Under the pieces are notes generated by a model. The model made no database searches. It worked only from the letters and a program-made list of their open reading frames with translations, and was not told the origin of the DNA. The position numbers and the translations under genes are program-made. A stretch of 64,000 bases of DNA from Flavobacteriales bacterium (GTDB taxonomy: Bacteria > Bacteroidota > Bacteroidia > Flavobacteriales > JASBRU01), in assembly GCA_030149285.1 (NCBI GenBank), contig JASBRU010000002.1, forward strand, positions 302,481-366,480. The letters run 5' to 3'. Every line of letters begins with the position of its first letter. Positions within the stretch are counted from its first letter, which is position 1. Positions 24,227 through 33,202 of the stretch are shown here, one piece after another.

Positions 24227-26518
24227 GTGCAAAACAAACTCACAACATATTTACCAAAGCTAGCCACATTTATAGCCATTATGGTGGGTGTAGTTTTGGG
24301 TATTAAAGGTCTCAATCAGGCTGATGTTTGGTGGATGCTCCGTACGGGAGATTGGATGGTGCAAAACCAAAGCTTTGTATACAAAGATGTTTTTTCGTAT
24401 ACCTTTTCAGGTGTGGAGTGGATAAGTGTAAAATGGTTATACGAGGTAATTATCTATGGCTTACAGAGTATAGGAGGCCCTAGCTTTATCTACATATTAC
24501 AAAGTATTGTAAATGCACTCATTGCCATCTACTTCCTAAAAACAGCAAAGGTATTTCATAGGCTTCACCAAAAAGAAGATGCTATCTATAATGGTATAGC
24601 TTCCATCTTAGGCTTATTTATATTATATGTACTGATGGAGTTCAGGATGATTGGTCGCCCGGAGATGACGAGCCATTTAATGACCTTACTTTTTGTATAT
24701 AAGTACATGCAGTATAGAGTTATGCCAAGTAACTCTATTTATTGGTTAGTTTTACTACAAACATTATGGGCTAATATGCACGAAGCCTATGGTGTGGGTA
24801 TAGTAATTACAGCCACTATGCTGATAGGTATGCTGGCAGAAAAAGTATTATCCAAATGGTTGAGGTCAGACATCAAAGTACCTAATAAAGCTATTTATGC
24901 GGGATTACTTTCTATAGCTGCGGTGAGTATCAACCCTAGAGGCCCTAGAATGATAACACACCCCTTTGAAATATTTTCTCAGGTAGGAGAAAATAAGTTT
25001 ACAACTGAACTATGGTCTTATAAAACCACCTACTATTGGGAGCAAAAAGAGGCTTACATGATAGTGGGTATTTTAGCTATACTGTTATTAGGTATAATAT
25101 TTATGAATCCCAGAAAGCGCTTTTTACAGAGTACTATCAATACTTATGGTTTTGGTTACTTGGCGTTGATAGGTTTGTTTTTTTATTTAGCATTAACAGC
25201 ACACAGAAATATTCCGTTTTTTGGTTTAGTAGCATTGCCATTGGCTAGCTATTATATCTATAGTTTTGGAGTATCCTTAGTAAAGAAGAGTTCATTATTC
25301 AAAAAGCAACAACTTGGTTATGCATTAGTAGCTATGGTAGGTATTGGGTTTTATACAGCTGTTGCAACAAATAACTATTACAAAGCGGTAGACTCTAAAA
25401 ACCGTTACGGATTGCATATTGTAGAATACGGTACACCCATAAAAGTGGTTGATTTTATCAAAGAGCAAAATTTACAAGGTTATTGTTTTTCCGATTTTTA
25501 TGTGTCGTCTTATCAACTGTGGGAGCAACGCCCCAATTTTAAAGCGTTCATAGATTTTAGAGATTTAGATATTTACCCTGCAAAGTTCTTTAAAGAGTTT
25601 ATATATACCTGTAATAAAAACCCGACTCTGTTTCCGAAGATTGATGAACAGTATAGCTTTGACTATGCCTTGCTGTCTATGTCTATGAATAATGCTCTGC
25701 ACAAATATTTGTTTGACAGTGAAGACTGGATACCTGTTTATGCCGATGAGGTGGCTACCTTATATGTTCGTAATAAGGAAGAGTACAAACAGGTAATTGC
25801 AGAGTATGGCTATAAAGGAAATACCGATTTCTTCTCATCATTGAGCAGAGCTGAAAATTCAGCGATTTCTAAAGCAATTAACAACATATTATGGCCTTTT
25901 TACCAATATGAACTAGAGGAAGATCCACTAGCTAATATCAAGTTCTTTAGCTTGGTAGGGGAAAACCAAAAGGCAATAGAATTAGCTATTGAAGCGGTTA
26001 ATTCATCTAAAACTACAGACCTAAAATATGAGGCTAATCAATTATTGGGCTTGTCATACCTTAAGTTATATAATGAGGAGCAGAACAAAGAATTGATTAC
26101 AAAAGCTATTGCTGCTTTTGATGCAGGTTTGGCATTGGATAAATCCAGAACAGAATGCATAACAGGAAAAGCACAAGCAGAAATGGCAATAGGTGGCTTT
26201 TCTAATGCGCTTATTACCCTTAAGAAAGCAGAGAAACTAAACCCAACTATTGATGTATATGATTTAACGGCTAATTGCTACATGGCATTAATGCAAGCGC
26301 CGAGTAACAATGCAATGGTGTATGTAAATAAGTGGTTTGAGTACAAAGAAAAAGCTTATCAATTTGAGCCTTCACAATTCAGGGCTGATGAAATAATGCA
26401 GGTGGCTTGTCAGGTAAATAATTGTGATATAGTAGCTAAGTATTACAAAACGTTCTCAGATAAAACTCAGTTGCCGATGATATTACAAGACTGCGCCCGT
26501 AGGTGTAGGGTAGATTAA
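24227..26518 (+). CDS. Polytopic GT-C-like membrane protein with C-terminal TPR region
   Basis: Integral membrane protein of 763 residues. The N-terminal half (about 1-385) has roughly ten hydrophobic segments and an early loop (DVWWMLRTGDWMVQNQ ... FSYTFSGVEWISVKWLYE) typical of GT-C-fold lipid-linked-sugar glycosyltransferases. A soluble region follows, and the last 200 or so residues contain TPR-like helices (AIAAFDAGLALDKSRTE, ALITLKKAEKLNP). The start is GTG 24227, since an in-frame TAG lies six bases upstream. The family is poorly characterised, so a glycosyltransferase role is inferred from the fold pattern. Its TAA stop is shared with the convergent gene in TTAA. Confidence 0.78.
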   Translation: MQNKLTTYLPKLATFIAIMVGVVLGIKGLNQADVWWMLRTGDWMVQNQSFVYKDVFSYTFSGVEWISVKWLYEVIIYGLQSIGGPSFIYILQSIVNALIAIYFLKTAKVFHRLHQKEDAIYNGIASILGLFILYVLMEFRMIGRPEMTSHLMTLLFVYKYMQYRVMPSNSIYWLVLLQTLWANMHEAYGVGIVITATMLIGMLAEKVLSKWLRSDIKVPNKAIYAGLLSIAAVSINPRGPRMITHPFEIFSQVGENKFTTELWSYKTTYYWEQKEAYMIVGILAILLLGIIFMNPRKRFLQSTINTYGFGYLALIGLFFYLALTAHRNIPFFGLVALPLASYYIYSFGVSLVKKSSLFKKQQLGYALVAMVGIGFYTAVATNNYYKAVDSKNRYGLHIVEYGTPIKVVDFIKEQNLQGYCFSDFYVSSYQLWEQRPNFKAFIDFRDLDIYPAKFFKEFIYTCNKNPTLFPKIDEQYSFDYALLSMSMNNALHKYLFDSEDWIPVYADEVATLYVRNKEEYKQVIAEYGYKGNTDFFSSLSRAENSAISKAINNILWPFYQYELEEDPLANIKFFSLVGENQKAIELAIEAVNSSKTTDLKYEANQLLGLSYLKLYNEEQNKELITKAIAAFDAGLALDKSRTECITGKAQAEMAIGGFSNALITLKKAEKLNPTIDVYDLTANCYMALMQAPSNNAMVYVNKWFEYKEKAYQFEPSQFRADEIMQVACQVNNCDIVAKYYKTFSDKTQLPMILQDCARRCRVD

Positions 26519-27417
26519 AAGAAAATGTTTTGTGCTAATCTGTAGGTATTTGCATGAGCTTCAATAATATCAGCTATTCTGCTGGAGTACCCACCGCCCA
26601 TAGATGCTACTACCGGAATATTTTTATCTCTACAGGTTTGTAAAACTAGTTTGTCACGTTGTTTACAGCCCTCAATGCTTAAGCCTAATCTACCCAGTTT
26701 GTCTGTTGCCAATACATCTACACCCGATTGAAAGAAAATAAAATCAGGTTTTATGGTTTCCAGCAACATACTTAGGTTTTCTTCTAAAATGTTTAGGTAC
26801 TTAGTATCGCCAATATGGTCGGGTAGTGGGATATCTAAATCCGATTGCTCTTTTTTGAGGGGGTAATTATTTGCCCCATGCATGCTAAAGGTAAACACGG
26901 CCTTGTTATCCTGAAAAATCTCTGCAGTACCATTCCCTTGATGTACATCTAGGTCAACAACCAGTATTTGTTTAGCGAGTTTGTTATCCAATAAGTGATT
27001 GGCAGCAATGGCGATATCATTTAGTAAGCAAAAGCCCTCGCCACGGTTGGTGTAGGCGTGGTGGGTGCCTCCGGCAATATTCATGGCGCAACCATATTGC
27101 AAAGCAAAGTTGGCGCACTCTAAAGTACCATTCATAATGGTAATCTCTCGCTGTACCAATTGCTTACTGAGGGGGAAGCCCGTACGGCGTTCTTCTTGTC
27201 GGCTAAGCTTGAGGTTTTTTAGTTTGTTCCAGTATTCTGCATTGTGGGTGCGTAGTACCAATTCTTCTGAAAGTGGGTCAGGAGCAAAAAAGTTTTCTTT
27301 GGTAACTGTGCCCTCATATAGTAACTGCTGAGGTAATAAGCTGTACTTCTCCATCGGAAAACGATGGTTTTCCGGTAGGGGATGATGGTAAATATCTGTA
27401 AAGGCTATTTTCAGCAA
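26515..27417 (-). CDS. Histone deacetylase-family protein
   Basis: Zinc amidohydrolase of the HDAC/AcuC/AphA superfamily, 300 residues. The active site is visible: tandem His in GGTHHAY, the metal-binding DLDVHQGNGTAEIF, Asp in SGVDVLATDKLGRL, and the transition-state Tyr in GGGYS. Bacterial members deacetylate acetyl-lysine proteins, polyamines or small molecules; the substrate here is unknown. The start is TTG (in-frame stop upstream), giving LKIAFTDIYHHPLPENHRFP, the normal family N-terminus. It lies downstream of the AlbA_2 gene by 31 nt and converges on the GT-C gene with shared TTAA stops. Confidence 0.92.
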   Translation of the reverse strand: MLKIAFTDIYHHPLPENHRFPMEKYSLLPQQLLYEGTVTKENFFAPDPLSEELVLRTHNAEYWNKLKNLKLSRQEERRTGFPLSKQLVQREITIMNGTLECANFALQYGCAMNIAGGTHHAYTNRGEGFCLLNDIAIAANHLLDNKLAKQILVVDLDVHQGNGTAEIFQDNKAVFTFSMHGANNYPLKKEQSDLDIPLPDHIGDTKYLNILEENLSMLLETIKPDFIFFQSGVDVLATDKLGRLGLSIEGCKQRDKLVLQTCRDKNIPVVASMGGGYSSRIADIIEAHANTYRLAQNIFF

Positions 27418-27448
27418 GGAAATATTGTTTTAGGAGTAAAACATATGT

Positions 27449-28450
27449 TTATGATTTATGTTGATTGTCTGAAATTATTTTTTTGATTTTTTCCCTGTAA
27501 TCTTGCTTGGACATTTCCTTGTTATTATATTCAAAATGAATAACATTAACTTCAATTGGCTCATTAACTTCGAGAATAGCTAAATATTCTTTTAATGGAG
27601 CATTCTCAGCAAATAAGTTTAGTGTCATTAAAATGTACTTATCTTTATATAGACTTCCCTTGTTAATTTCAACATGATATCTAATATTACTACTGATACC
27701 TTTTGGTAGAATTGAGAATTTTTTTCGATTAAGAATAGTTTTATCATTTAACTTTCTTTTACCAAAAAGTTCATTGTAAACATCATATTTTAATCCGTGA
27801 AGCATAGGGCACAAGATTACTATACTTGGATTTAAGGCATTGATTAATGAATCATTGCTTGTACTAATAAGTAAACTTATTTCATAATTTTCTTTACTCA
27901 TTTCTAGCTTTATACCCATTACTTGCATGTTGAGATTTGGGTAAGAAACTTTTTTCATTAAAGCTTCTATATAATGGTGAGGAGCAGTCAATGATTGTCC
28001 ATCAAGTCGCATATAGTATTTGTCTCCCTTAACCATATGAGGTGAATAAGGGCTTTGTTCAGTTTCAACAATCAATAACTGTTTACTTTCTTTTTCTAAT
28101 GTCTTAACCTTATATCCACTTGGCATTGGTTCAATTTTATCTCGAATAGCAGTAACAATAGCATCTTTATTTAAAGAAAAATTAAGTGGTATCAACTCTC
28201 CTTGATAAAACTCTGCTTTATCTCTTTTTTGAGCTTCAGGAGTACCAACAATATAGATACCGCCTTGAGAATTTAAAAAAGCTGACACATTTTTTGTGAG
28301 TTTTTCTTTTAGCTCTTTTTCATTTGAGAACTTACCAGACTTGAACTCAATTTGGTCAGTTTCTTCATGTTCTGTCTGAAAGAAGGTTTCTATATCTTCC
28401 CATTGTAGGTTATCAATGGTTTTACCAAAATAGGTTTCACATAAGCTCAT
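27449..28450 (-). CDS. AlbA_2/Schlafen-type domain protein
   Basis: A 333-residue protein whose N-terminal half (about 25-150) is an AlbA_2 (Schlafen AAA_4-like) domain: DQIEFKSGKFSNEKEL, VSAFLNSQGGIYIVGTPE and YMRLDGQSLTAPHHYIEALM. The C-terminal half has no domain I recognise; it looks beta-rich. Such proteins are annotated as putative DNA- or nucleotide-binding regulators, and some occur in phage-defence settings. The gene is visibly more AT-rich than its neighbours (17 G+C of 60 in one sampled line versus 28 of 60 in one pheT line). This suggests acquisition by transfer. No partner gene is adjacent. Confidence 0.78.
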   Translation of the reverse strand: MSLCETYFGKTIDNLQWEDIETFFQTEHEETDQIEFKSGKFSNEKELKEKLTKNVSAFLNSQGGIYIVGTPEAQKRDKAEFYQGELIPLNFSLNKDAIVTAIRDKIEPMPSGYKVKTLEKESKQLLIVETEQSPYSPHMVKGDKYYMRLDGQSLTAPHHYIEALMKKVSYPNLNMQVMGIKLEMSKENYEISLLISTSNDSLINALNPSIVILCPMLHGLKYDVYNELFGKRKLNDKTILNRKKFSILPKGISSNIRYHVEINKGSLYKDKYILMTLNLFAENAPLKEYLAILEVNEPIEVNVIHFEYNNKEMSKQDYREKIKKIISDNQHKS

Positions 28451-28503
28451 TTGCTAAAATTTAAATGAGCTTACAAGATATAAAAATGAAAGTGTGTTTT
28501 TGC

Positions 28504-30930
28504 TTATCGTAAGGTAGCCCCTAACTCTTTTTCAAAAGTTTCTTGCAGTTTGCTCATTACCTTATCTACATAGTTGTCGGTAAGGGTTTTGCTAGGGTCT
28601 TGCAGGGTAAAGCTTACGGCATACGATTTCTTTCCTTCCGGTAGCTTGTCGCCTTCGTATACATCAAACAGGTTTACATCCTTCAAAATCTTACGTTCTG
28701 CTTTGTAAGCCAAATCGTGTATCGCGCTAAACTGTACTTCTTTGTCTAGCAATAAAGCCAAGTCTCGGCGTACCATCGGGAACTTAGGGATATCGGTATA
28801 GCTTACTTTTTTCTTTTGTACAAAACGCAAAATCGTATCCCAGTTAAACTGTGCTACAAATACCTCTTGCTTGATGTCCATCTTTTTCAAGATGTTTTTC
28901 TTTACAATGCCCAACTCTACAATTACATTTTTACCCAGTTTGGCTGTTAAGCCATCTGCGTAAAAACCTTTATCAGCTTGGTCGTATTTAATTCCACCAG
29001 CAATACCTAAACGGGTTAATACCATTTCTGCCATGCCCTTTAGCCAGTAGAAATCCATTTTTTGTGGCTTAGCTTCCCAAGTTTCGGCTTGTTTATTACC
29101 CGTCACAAAAAGCATTAGCTCTCTGCTTTCGTGGTAGCCTTCTTCGGTTTTTTTGTAACTCTTACCAAATTCATAGAATTTCAAATCTTGCATTTGGCGT
29201 TTGTTGTTGTAGCTGATAGCTTCCAATCCACCATACAATAAAGTCTGGCGCATCACGCCTAAATCCTGACTTAATGGATTTAACATGGCTACATTTTCTT
29301 CGGCTTTAAAATCTTCTGTCCAATCTGCATACTCAGCCTTCGTCAAGGAATTCGACATGATTTCGTTAAAACCATTCCCTGATAATAAATCAGAAACTAA
29401 GTTTTGCATATAGCTGTTGCTCAACTTATCGTGGTGGAAAAGTGAGGTGTTCAGCTTCGTTGGGAAACCAATATTGTTGTAACCATAGATGCGTAAAACC
29501 TCTTCAATTACATCTGCTTCTCGTTTTACATCTGCTCGGTACGGAGGAACTGAAAGCGATAAGCCTTCTTCGGTTTCTTTCAGTACTTCTATATCTAGGC
29601 TGGCTAAAATATTTTTCACTACTTCTTTCTCTATGCTTTCGCCAATTAGGCGTTTCATATTCTCAAAAGAAAGTTCCACTTTAAAATTATGGATTGGGTT
29701 CGGGTACTGATCTACTATTTCTGAAGATACTTCGCCACCCGCAATTTCTTGTATCAATAAAGCAGCACGTTTTAGTGCATAGATTGTCATATTCGGGTCA
29801 ATACCTCTTTCGTAACGGAAAGAAGCATCCGTGTTCAAGCCATGTCTCTTAGCCGTTTTACGAATAGACACCGGATTGAAATATGCACTCTCTATAAATA
29901 TGTTCTTGGTGCTTTTACTCACACCCGATGATAAACCACCAAATACACCGGCAATGCACATGCCTTCTTCAGCATTGCATATCATTAGGTCGGCAGCATC
30001 AAGTTTTCTTTCAGTCTCGTCTAAGGTTACAAATTTGGTGTCTTGCTTTACTTGCTGCACCACAATTTTGTTTCCTTTTATTTTATCTGCATCAAAGGCA
30101 TGTAATGGGTGACCAATTTCATGCAATACATAGTTGGTTACATCCACTACATTATTGATAGGACCTAAGCCAATTGCTTTTAATCGGTTTTGCAACCAAG
30201 TAGGAGATTCTTTTACCTCTATACCCGATATGGTTAAACCTGCATAACGCGGGCAAGCTTCGGTGTCTTTTACTTCAACCTCAATTGGTAAGTTGATATT
30301 ATCAACCTTAAAGTTCTCTACACTCGGTAGCATCATATTATGGCTCTCACCTTGGTGTAATAATGCAGCACGTAAATCTCTGGCTACACCATAGTGTGAC
30401 ATGCCATCTGTACGGTTAGGGGTTAAGCCAATCTCAATTACATTGTCGTTTTCAATGTCATAGTAGTTAGCAACCGGGCTACCTACTTTGGCATTGTCAT
30501 CCATCACTAAAATACCATCATGCGAATCACCTAAGCCTAGTTCATCTTCAGCACAAATCATCCCATGAGATTCTTCGCCACGGATTTTCCCTTTTTTAAT
30601 TTTAAAGTCTTTGTCGCCATCGTATAACACAGTACCAATAGTAGCCACAGGAACTTTGATGCCTGCTTTTACGTTTTGTGCACCGCATACAATTTGCACA
30701 GGCTCATCTTCACCAATATCTACCGTAGTAACTTTTAAACGGTCTGCATTTGGGTGTTGCTCGCAGGTTAAAACCTCACCAACAACTACGCCTTCTAAGC
30801 CACCTTTTACCGACTGGTATTTTTCTACACCTTCTACTTCCAGTCCGGTATCTGTTAAAATTTCAGATACCTTCTCTACAGGAAGTTCTACGTTTACATA
30901 TTGCTTAAGCCAGTTATACGAAATCTTCAT
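28504..30930 (-). CDS. pheT: Phenylalanyl-tRNA synthetase beta subunit
   Basis: Beta chain of the alpha2-beta2 enzyme charging tRNA-Phe, 808 residues. Domains in order: B1 and tRNA-binding OB fold (about 1-155, VVGEVLTCEQHPNADRLKV), B3/B4 editing domain (about 210-370), B5 (about 400-475), catalytic-like core (about 480-690), and the C-terminal FDX-ACB domain (about 715-808, FPMVRRDLALLLDKEV). pheS is not adjacent, as is usual when the two subunits are split. A perfect -7 box lies 21 nt upstream of the ATG. Confidence 0.97.
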   Translation of the reverse strand: MKISYNWLKQYVNVELPVEKVSEILTDTGLEVEGVEKYQSVKGGLEGVVVGEVLTCEQHPNADRLKVTTVDIGEDEPVQIVCGAQNVKAGIKVPVATIGTVLYDGDKDFKIKKGKIRGEESHGMICAEDELGLGDSHDGILVMDDNAKVGSPVANYYDIENDNVIEIGLTPNRTDGMSHYGVARDLRAALLHQGESHNMMLPSVENFKVDNINLPIEVEVKDTEACPRYAGLTISGIEVKESPTWLQNRLKAIGLGPINNVVDVTNYVLHEIGHPLHAFDADKIKGNKIVVQQVKQDTKFVTLDETERKLDAADLMICNAEEGMCIAGVFGGLSSGVSKSTKNIFIESAYFNPVSIRKTAKRHGLNTDASFRYERGIDPNMTIYALKRAALLIQEIAGGEVSSEIVDQYPNPIHNFKVELSFENMKRLIGESIEKEVVKNILASLDIEVLKETEEGLSLSVPPYRADVKREADVIEEVLRIYGYNNIGFPTKLNTSLFHHDKLSNSYMQNLVSDLLSGNGFNEIMSNSLTKAEYADWTEDFKAEENVAMLNPLSQDLGVMRQTLLYGGLEAISYNNKRQMQDLKFYEFGKSYKKTEEGYHESRELMLFVTGNKQAETWEAKPQKMDFYWLKGMAEMVLTRLGIAGGIKYDQADKGFYADGLTAKLGKNVIVELGIVKKNILKKMDIKQEVFVAQFNWDTILRFVQKKKVSYTDIPKFPMVRRDLALLLDKEVQFSAIHDLAYKAERKILKDVNLFDVYEGDKLPEGKKSYAVSFTLQDPSKTLTDNYVDKVMSKLQETFEKELGATLR

Positions 30931-30951
30931 TTTTCATTGCCATTTAAGGGG

Positions 30952-30959
30952 CAAAAGTA
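30952..30959 (-). promoter_or_regulatory. Putative -7 box of pheT
   Basis: Minus-strand TACTTTTG followed by CCCC matches the Bacteroidota -7 consensus and lies between recG and pheT. It suggests that pheT has its own promoter despite following recG on the same strand. No good -33 is visible. Confidence 0.45.
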
Positions 30960-30976
30960 CATATTTTGTTGGAGGT

Positions 30977-33085
30977 CTAGGATATTCTACTCCAATTGAT
31001 TTTGCCCTTTGTTTGCAGTTTATATTGTTCTAATAAAATTTTGTTTTCAGGCGCCTGAAAATTGGGGTCGTACTCCATTATTTTCTGAGCTACGCCTCTT
31101 ACGTATTGTAGTATTTGTGAGTCTTTGGCAAGGTCTGCTATTTTTAAGTCTAGCAAACCGCTTTGGCGTGTGCCCATCATATCACCCGGACCTCGAAGCT
31201 TTAAATCTACATCTGCTATTTCAAAACCATCGTTGGTTTTTACCATGGTTTCTAATCGTATTTTGGCTTCGTTACTTAATTTATGACTTGTTAAAAGTAT
31301 ACAGAAAGATTGCTCAGCACCTCTACCCACACGCCCTCTTAACTGATGCAATTGCGATAAGCCAAAACGTTCGGCACTCTCAATCACCATAACAGAAGCA
31401 TTGGGTACGTTTACACCTACCTCAATTACGGTTGTTGCCACCATTATTTGAGTTTCGCCTTTTACAAACCGATTCATCTCGTAGTCTTTGTCGGCGGCTT
31501 TCATTTTACCATGCACAATACTTACCTGATAATCCGGTATTGGAAACTCACGCACAATGCTTTCATAGCCATCCATCAAATCTTTGTAATCCATTTTTTC
31601 AGACTCCTGAATTAATGGATATACTACATATATCTGACGGCCTTTAGCTATTTCATCTTTCATGAATTTGAATACCTTCAGTCGATTGCTGTCATAACGA
31701 TGTACTGTTTTAATGGCTTTTCTGCCCGGTGGTAACTCATCAATTACCGAGATGTCTAAGTCGCCATACAAGGCCATAGCCAATGTACGTGGAATGGGAG
31801 TTGCCGTCATTACTAATACATGGGGCGGAAGTGAGTTTTTCTTCCATAGTTTGGCGCGTTGTGCCACACCAAAACGATGTTGTTCATCTACAATGGCAAT
31901 CCCTAAGTTTTTAAACTGAACGGCATCTTCCAATAAAGCATGCGTACCAATAATAATATCAATTTCGCCCGACTGTAAACCTTCATGTATGGGTTTTCTA
32001 TTAGCAGCGGTTACAGAACCTGTAAGCAGTACTATTTTAAGTCCTAAACCTTCTGCTAATTCGGTGATACCTGTATAATGTTGATTGGCTAATATTTCAG
32101 TTGGTGCCATTAATAATGTTTGGTAACCATTATCAATAGCCATTAGCATAGTCATTAAGGCTACAATGGTTTTACCACTACCAACATCACCTTGCAATAG
32201 TCGATTCATATGCATGCCTGTGCCCACATCGGTACGGATTTCCTTCAATACTCTTTTCTGAGCATCGGTCAATTCAAAGGGTAAGTTTTTATCGTAAAAG
32301 GTATTAAAGGTGTCTGCAATTTTCTCAAATGTAAAACTCCTAAAACGCCCTTTGATAATGTTTTTCTGCTTGAGTAAGCCTAGCTGAATGTAAAAGAGTT
32401 CCTCAAACTTTAATCTGTATAAAGCCTGCTTTAATTTATCCTGACTTTGTGGTTTATGGATGTTAAATACGGCTTCTTCTCTTCTTACCAGATGATGTTG
32501 CTCTAAGAAGTATGAGGGGAGTGTATCAGTTAATGTTCCTTTTACTTGTTCCAGCAAGGTATTTACCAGCTTCCCAATTCCTCTAGAGTGGAGTCCTTGG
32601 TTGTTTAGTTTTTCAGTAGAAGAATACACCGCCTGCATTGCTGAGCGCATGGTTGGATTGCTATCACTCAGTAACTCCAGTTCCGGATGAGAGATGTTTA
32701 GTTTTGTGCCGTATAGAGATGGTTTCCCAAACAATACATAATCCGTATTTAATTTCAGACTACTCTTTATCCATTTAGTGCCCTTAAACCATACTAACTC
32801 TACGCTACCACTTTCATCTTGAAATGTAGCCACTAATCGCTTCCCTCTTTTGGCTCCAACTTCATTTAGGCTTGTAATTTTACCCACTAACTGCACATAC
32901 GCCATATTAGGCTGCATGTCTTTTATCTTGTAGAACTTGGTACGGTCTTCGTATCTAAAGGGGTAGAAGCTTAACAAATCGGCATAGTTAAATATCTGAA
33001 GCTCTGTTTTTAGTGCTTCAGCGCGCTTAGGGCCAACGCCTTTTAAGTACTCTATTGGGGTATCTAATAAACTTTGCCGAGACAT
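30977..33085 (-). CDS. recG: ATP-dependent DNA helicase RecG
   Basis: Branch-migrating helicase that reverses stalled forks and processes Holliday junctions; 702 residues, normal length. The N-terminal wedge/OB domain starts DTPIEYLKGVGPKRAEAL. Helicase motif I is GDVGSGKT, motif II DEQHRFGVAQR, motif III TATPIPRT, and motif VI QLRGRVGRG. The TRG region follows (LKLRGPGDMMGTRQSG). A perfect minus-strand -7 box (TAAATTTG, 33106-33113) lies about 20 nt upstream of the ATG. Confidence 0.97.
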   Translation of the reverse strand: MSRQSLLDTPIEYLKGVGPKRAEALKTELQIFNYADLLSFYPFRYEDRTKFYKIKDMQPNMAYVQLVGKITSLNEVGAKRGKRLVATFQDESGSVELVWFKGTKWIKSSLKLNTDYVLFGKPSLYGTKLNISHPELELLSDSNPTMRSAMQAVYSSTEKLNNQGLHSRGIGKLVNTLLEQVKGTLTDTLPSYFLEQHHLVRREEAVFNIHKPQSQDKLKQALYRLKFEELFYIQLGLLKQKNIIKGRFRSFTFEKIADTFNTFYDKNLPFELTDAQKRVLKEIRTDVGTGMHMNRLLQGDVGSGKTIVALMTMLMAIDNGYQTLLMAPTEILANQHYTGITELAEGLGLKIVLLTGSVTAANRKPIHEGLQSGEIDIIIGTHALLEDAVQFKNLGIAIVDEQHRFGVAQRAKLWKKNSLPPHVLVMTATPIPRTLAMALYGDLDISVIDELPPGRKAIKTVHRYDSNRLKVFKFMKDEIAKGRQIYVVYPLIQESEKMDYKDLMDGYESIVREFPIPDYQVSIVHGKMKAADKDYEMNRFVKGETQIMVATTVIEVGVNVPNASVMVIESAERFGLSQLHQLRGRVGRGAEQSFCILLTSHKLSNEAKIRLETMVKTNDGFEIADVDLKLRGPGDMMGTRQSGLLDLKIADLAKDSQILQYVRGVAQKIMEYDPNFQAPENKILLEQYKLQTKGKINWSRIS

Positions 33086-33105
33086 ATATTAACTCTGTTC
33101 CTCGA

Positions 33106-33113
33106 CAAATTTA
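33106..33113 (-). promoter_or_regulatory. Putative -7 box of recG
   Basis: Minus-strand TAAATTTG fits TAnnTTTG exactly and lies 20 nt upstream of the recG ATG, in the 117-nt divergent gap to the M1 peptidase gene. No TTG at the usual distance is seen. Confidence 0.4.
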
Positions 33114-33202
33114 ACAATGTATTCCATTTGAATACTTTTTAAAGGCTAAAACTGTACAATTGAAAAAATGTATTTTTACACACAAGAGTAAATTCTTTTT
33201 TT

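Noticed and set aside
30611..31033. Plus-strand 140-codon open frame across the pheT-recG junction
   Set aside because: Antisense to pheT and the recG end; composition reflects the opposite strand.
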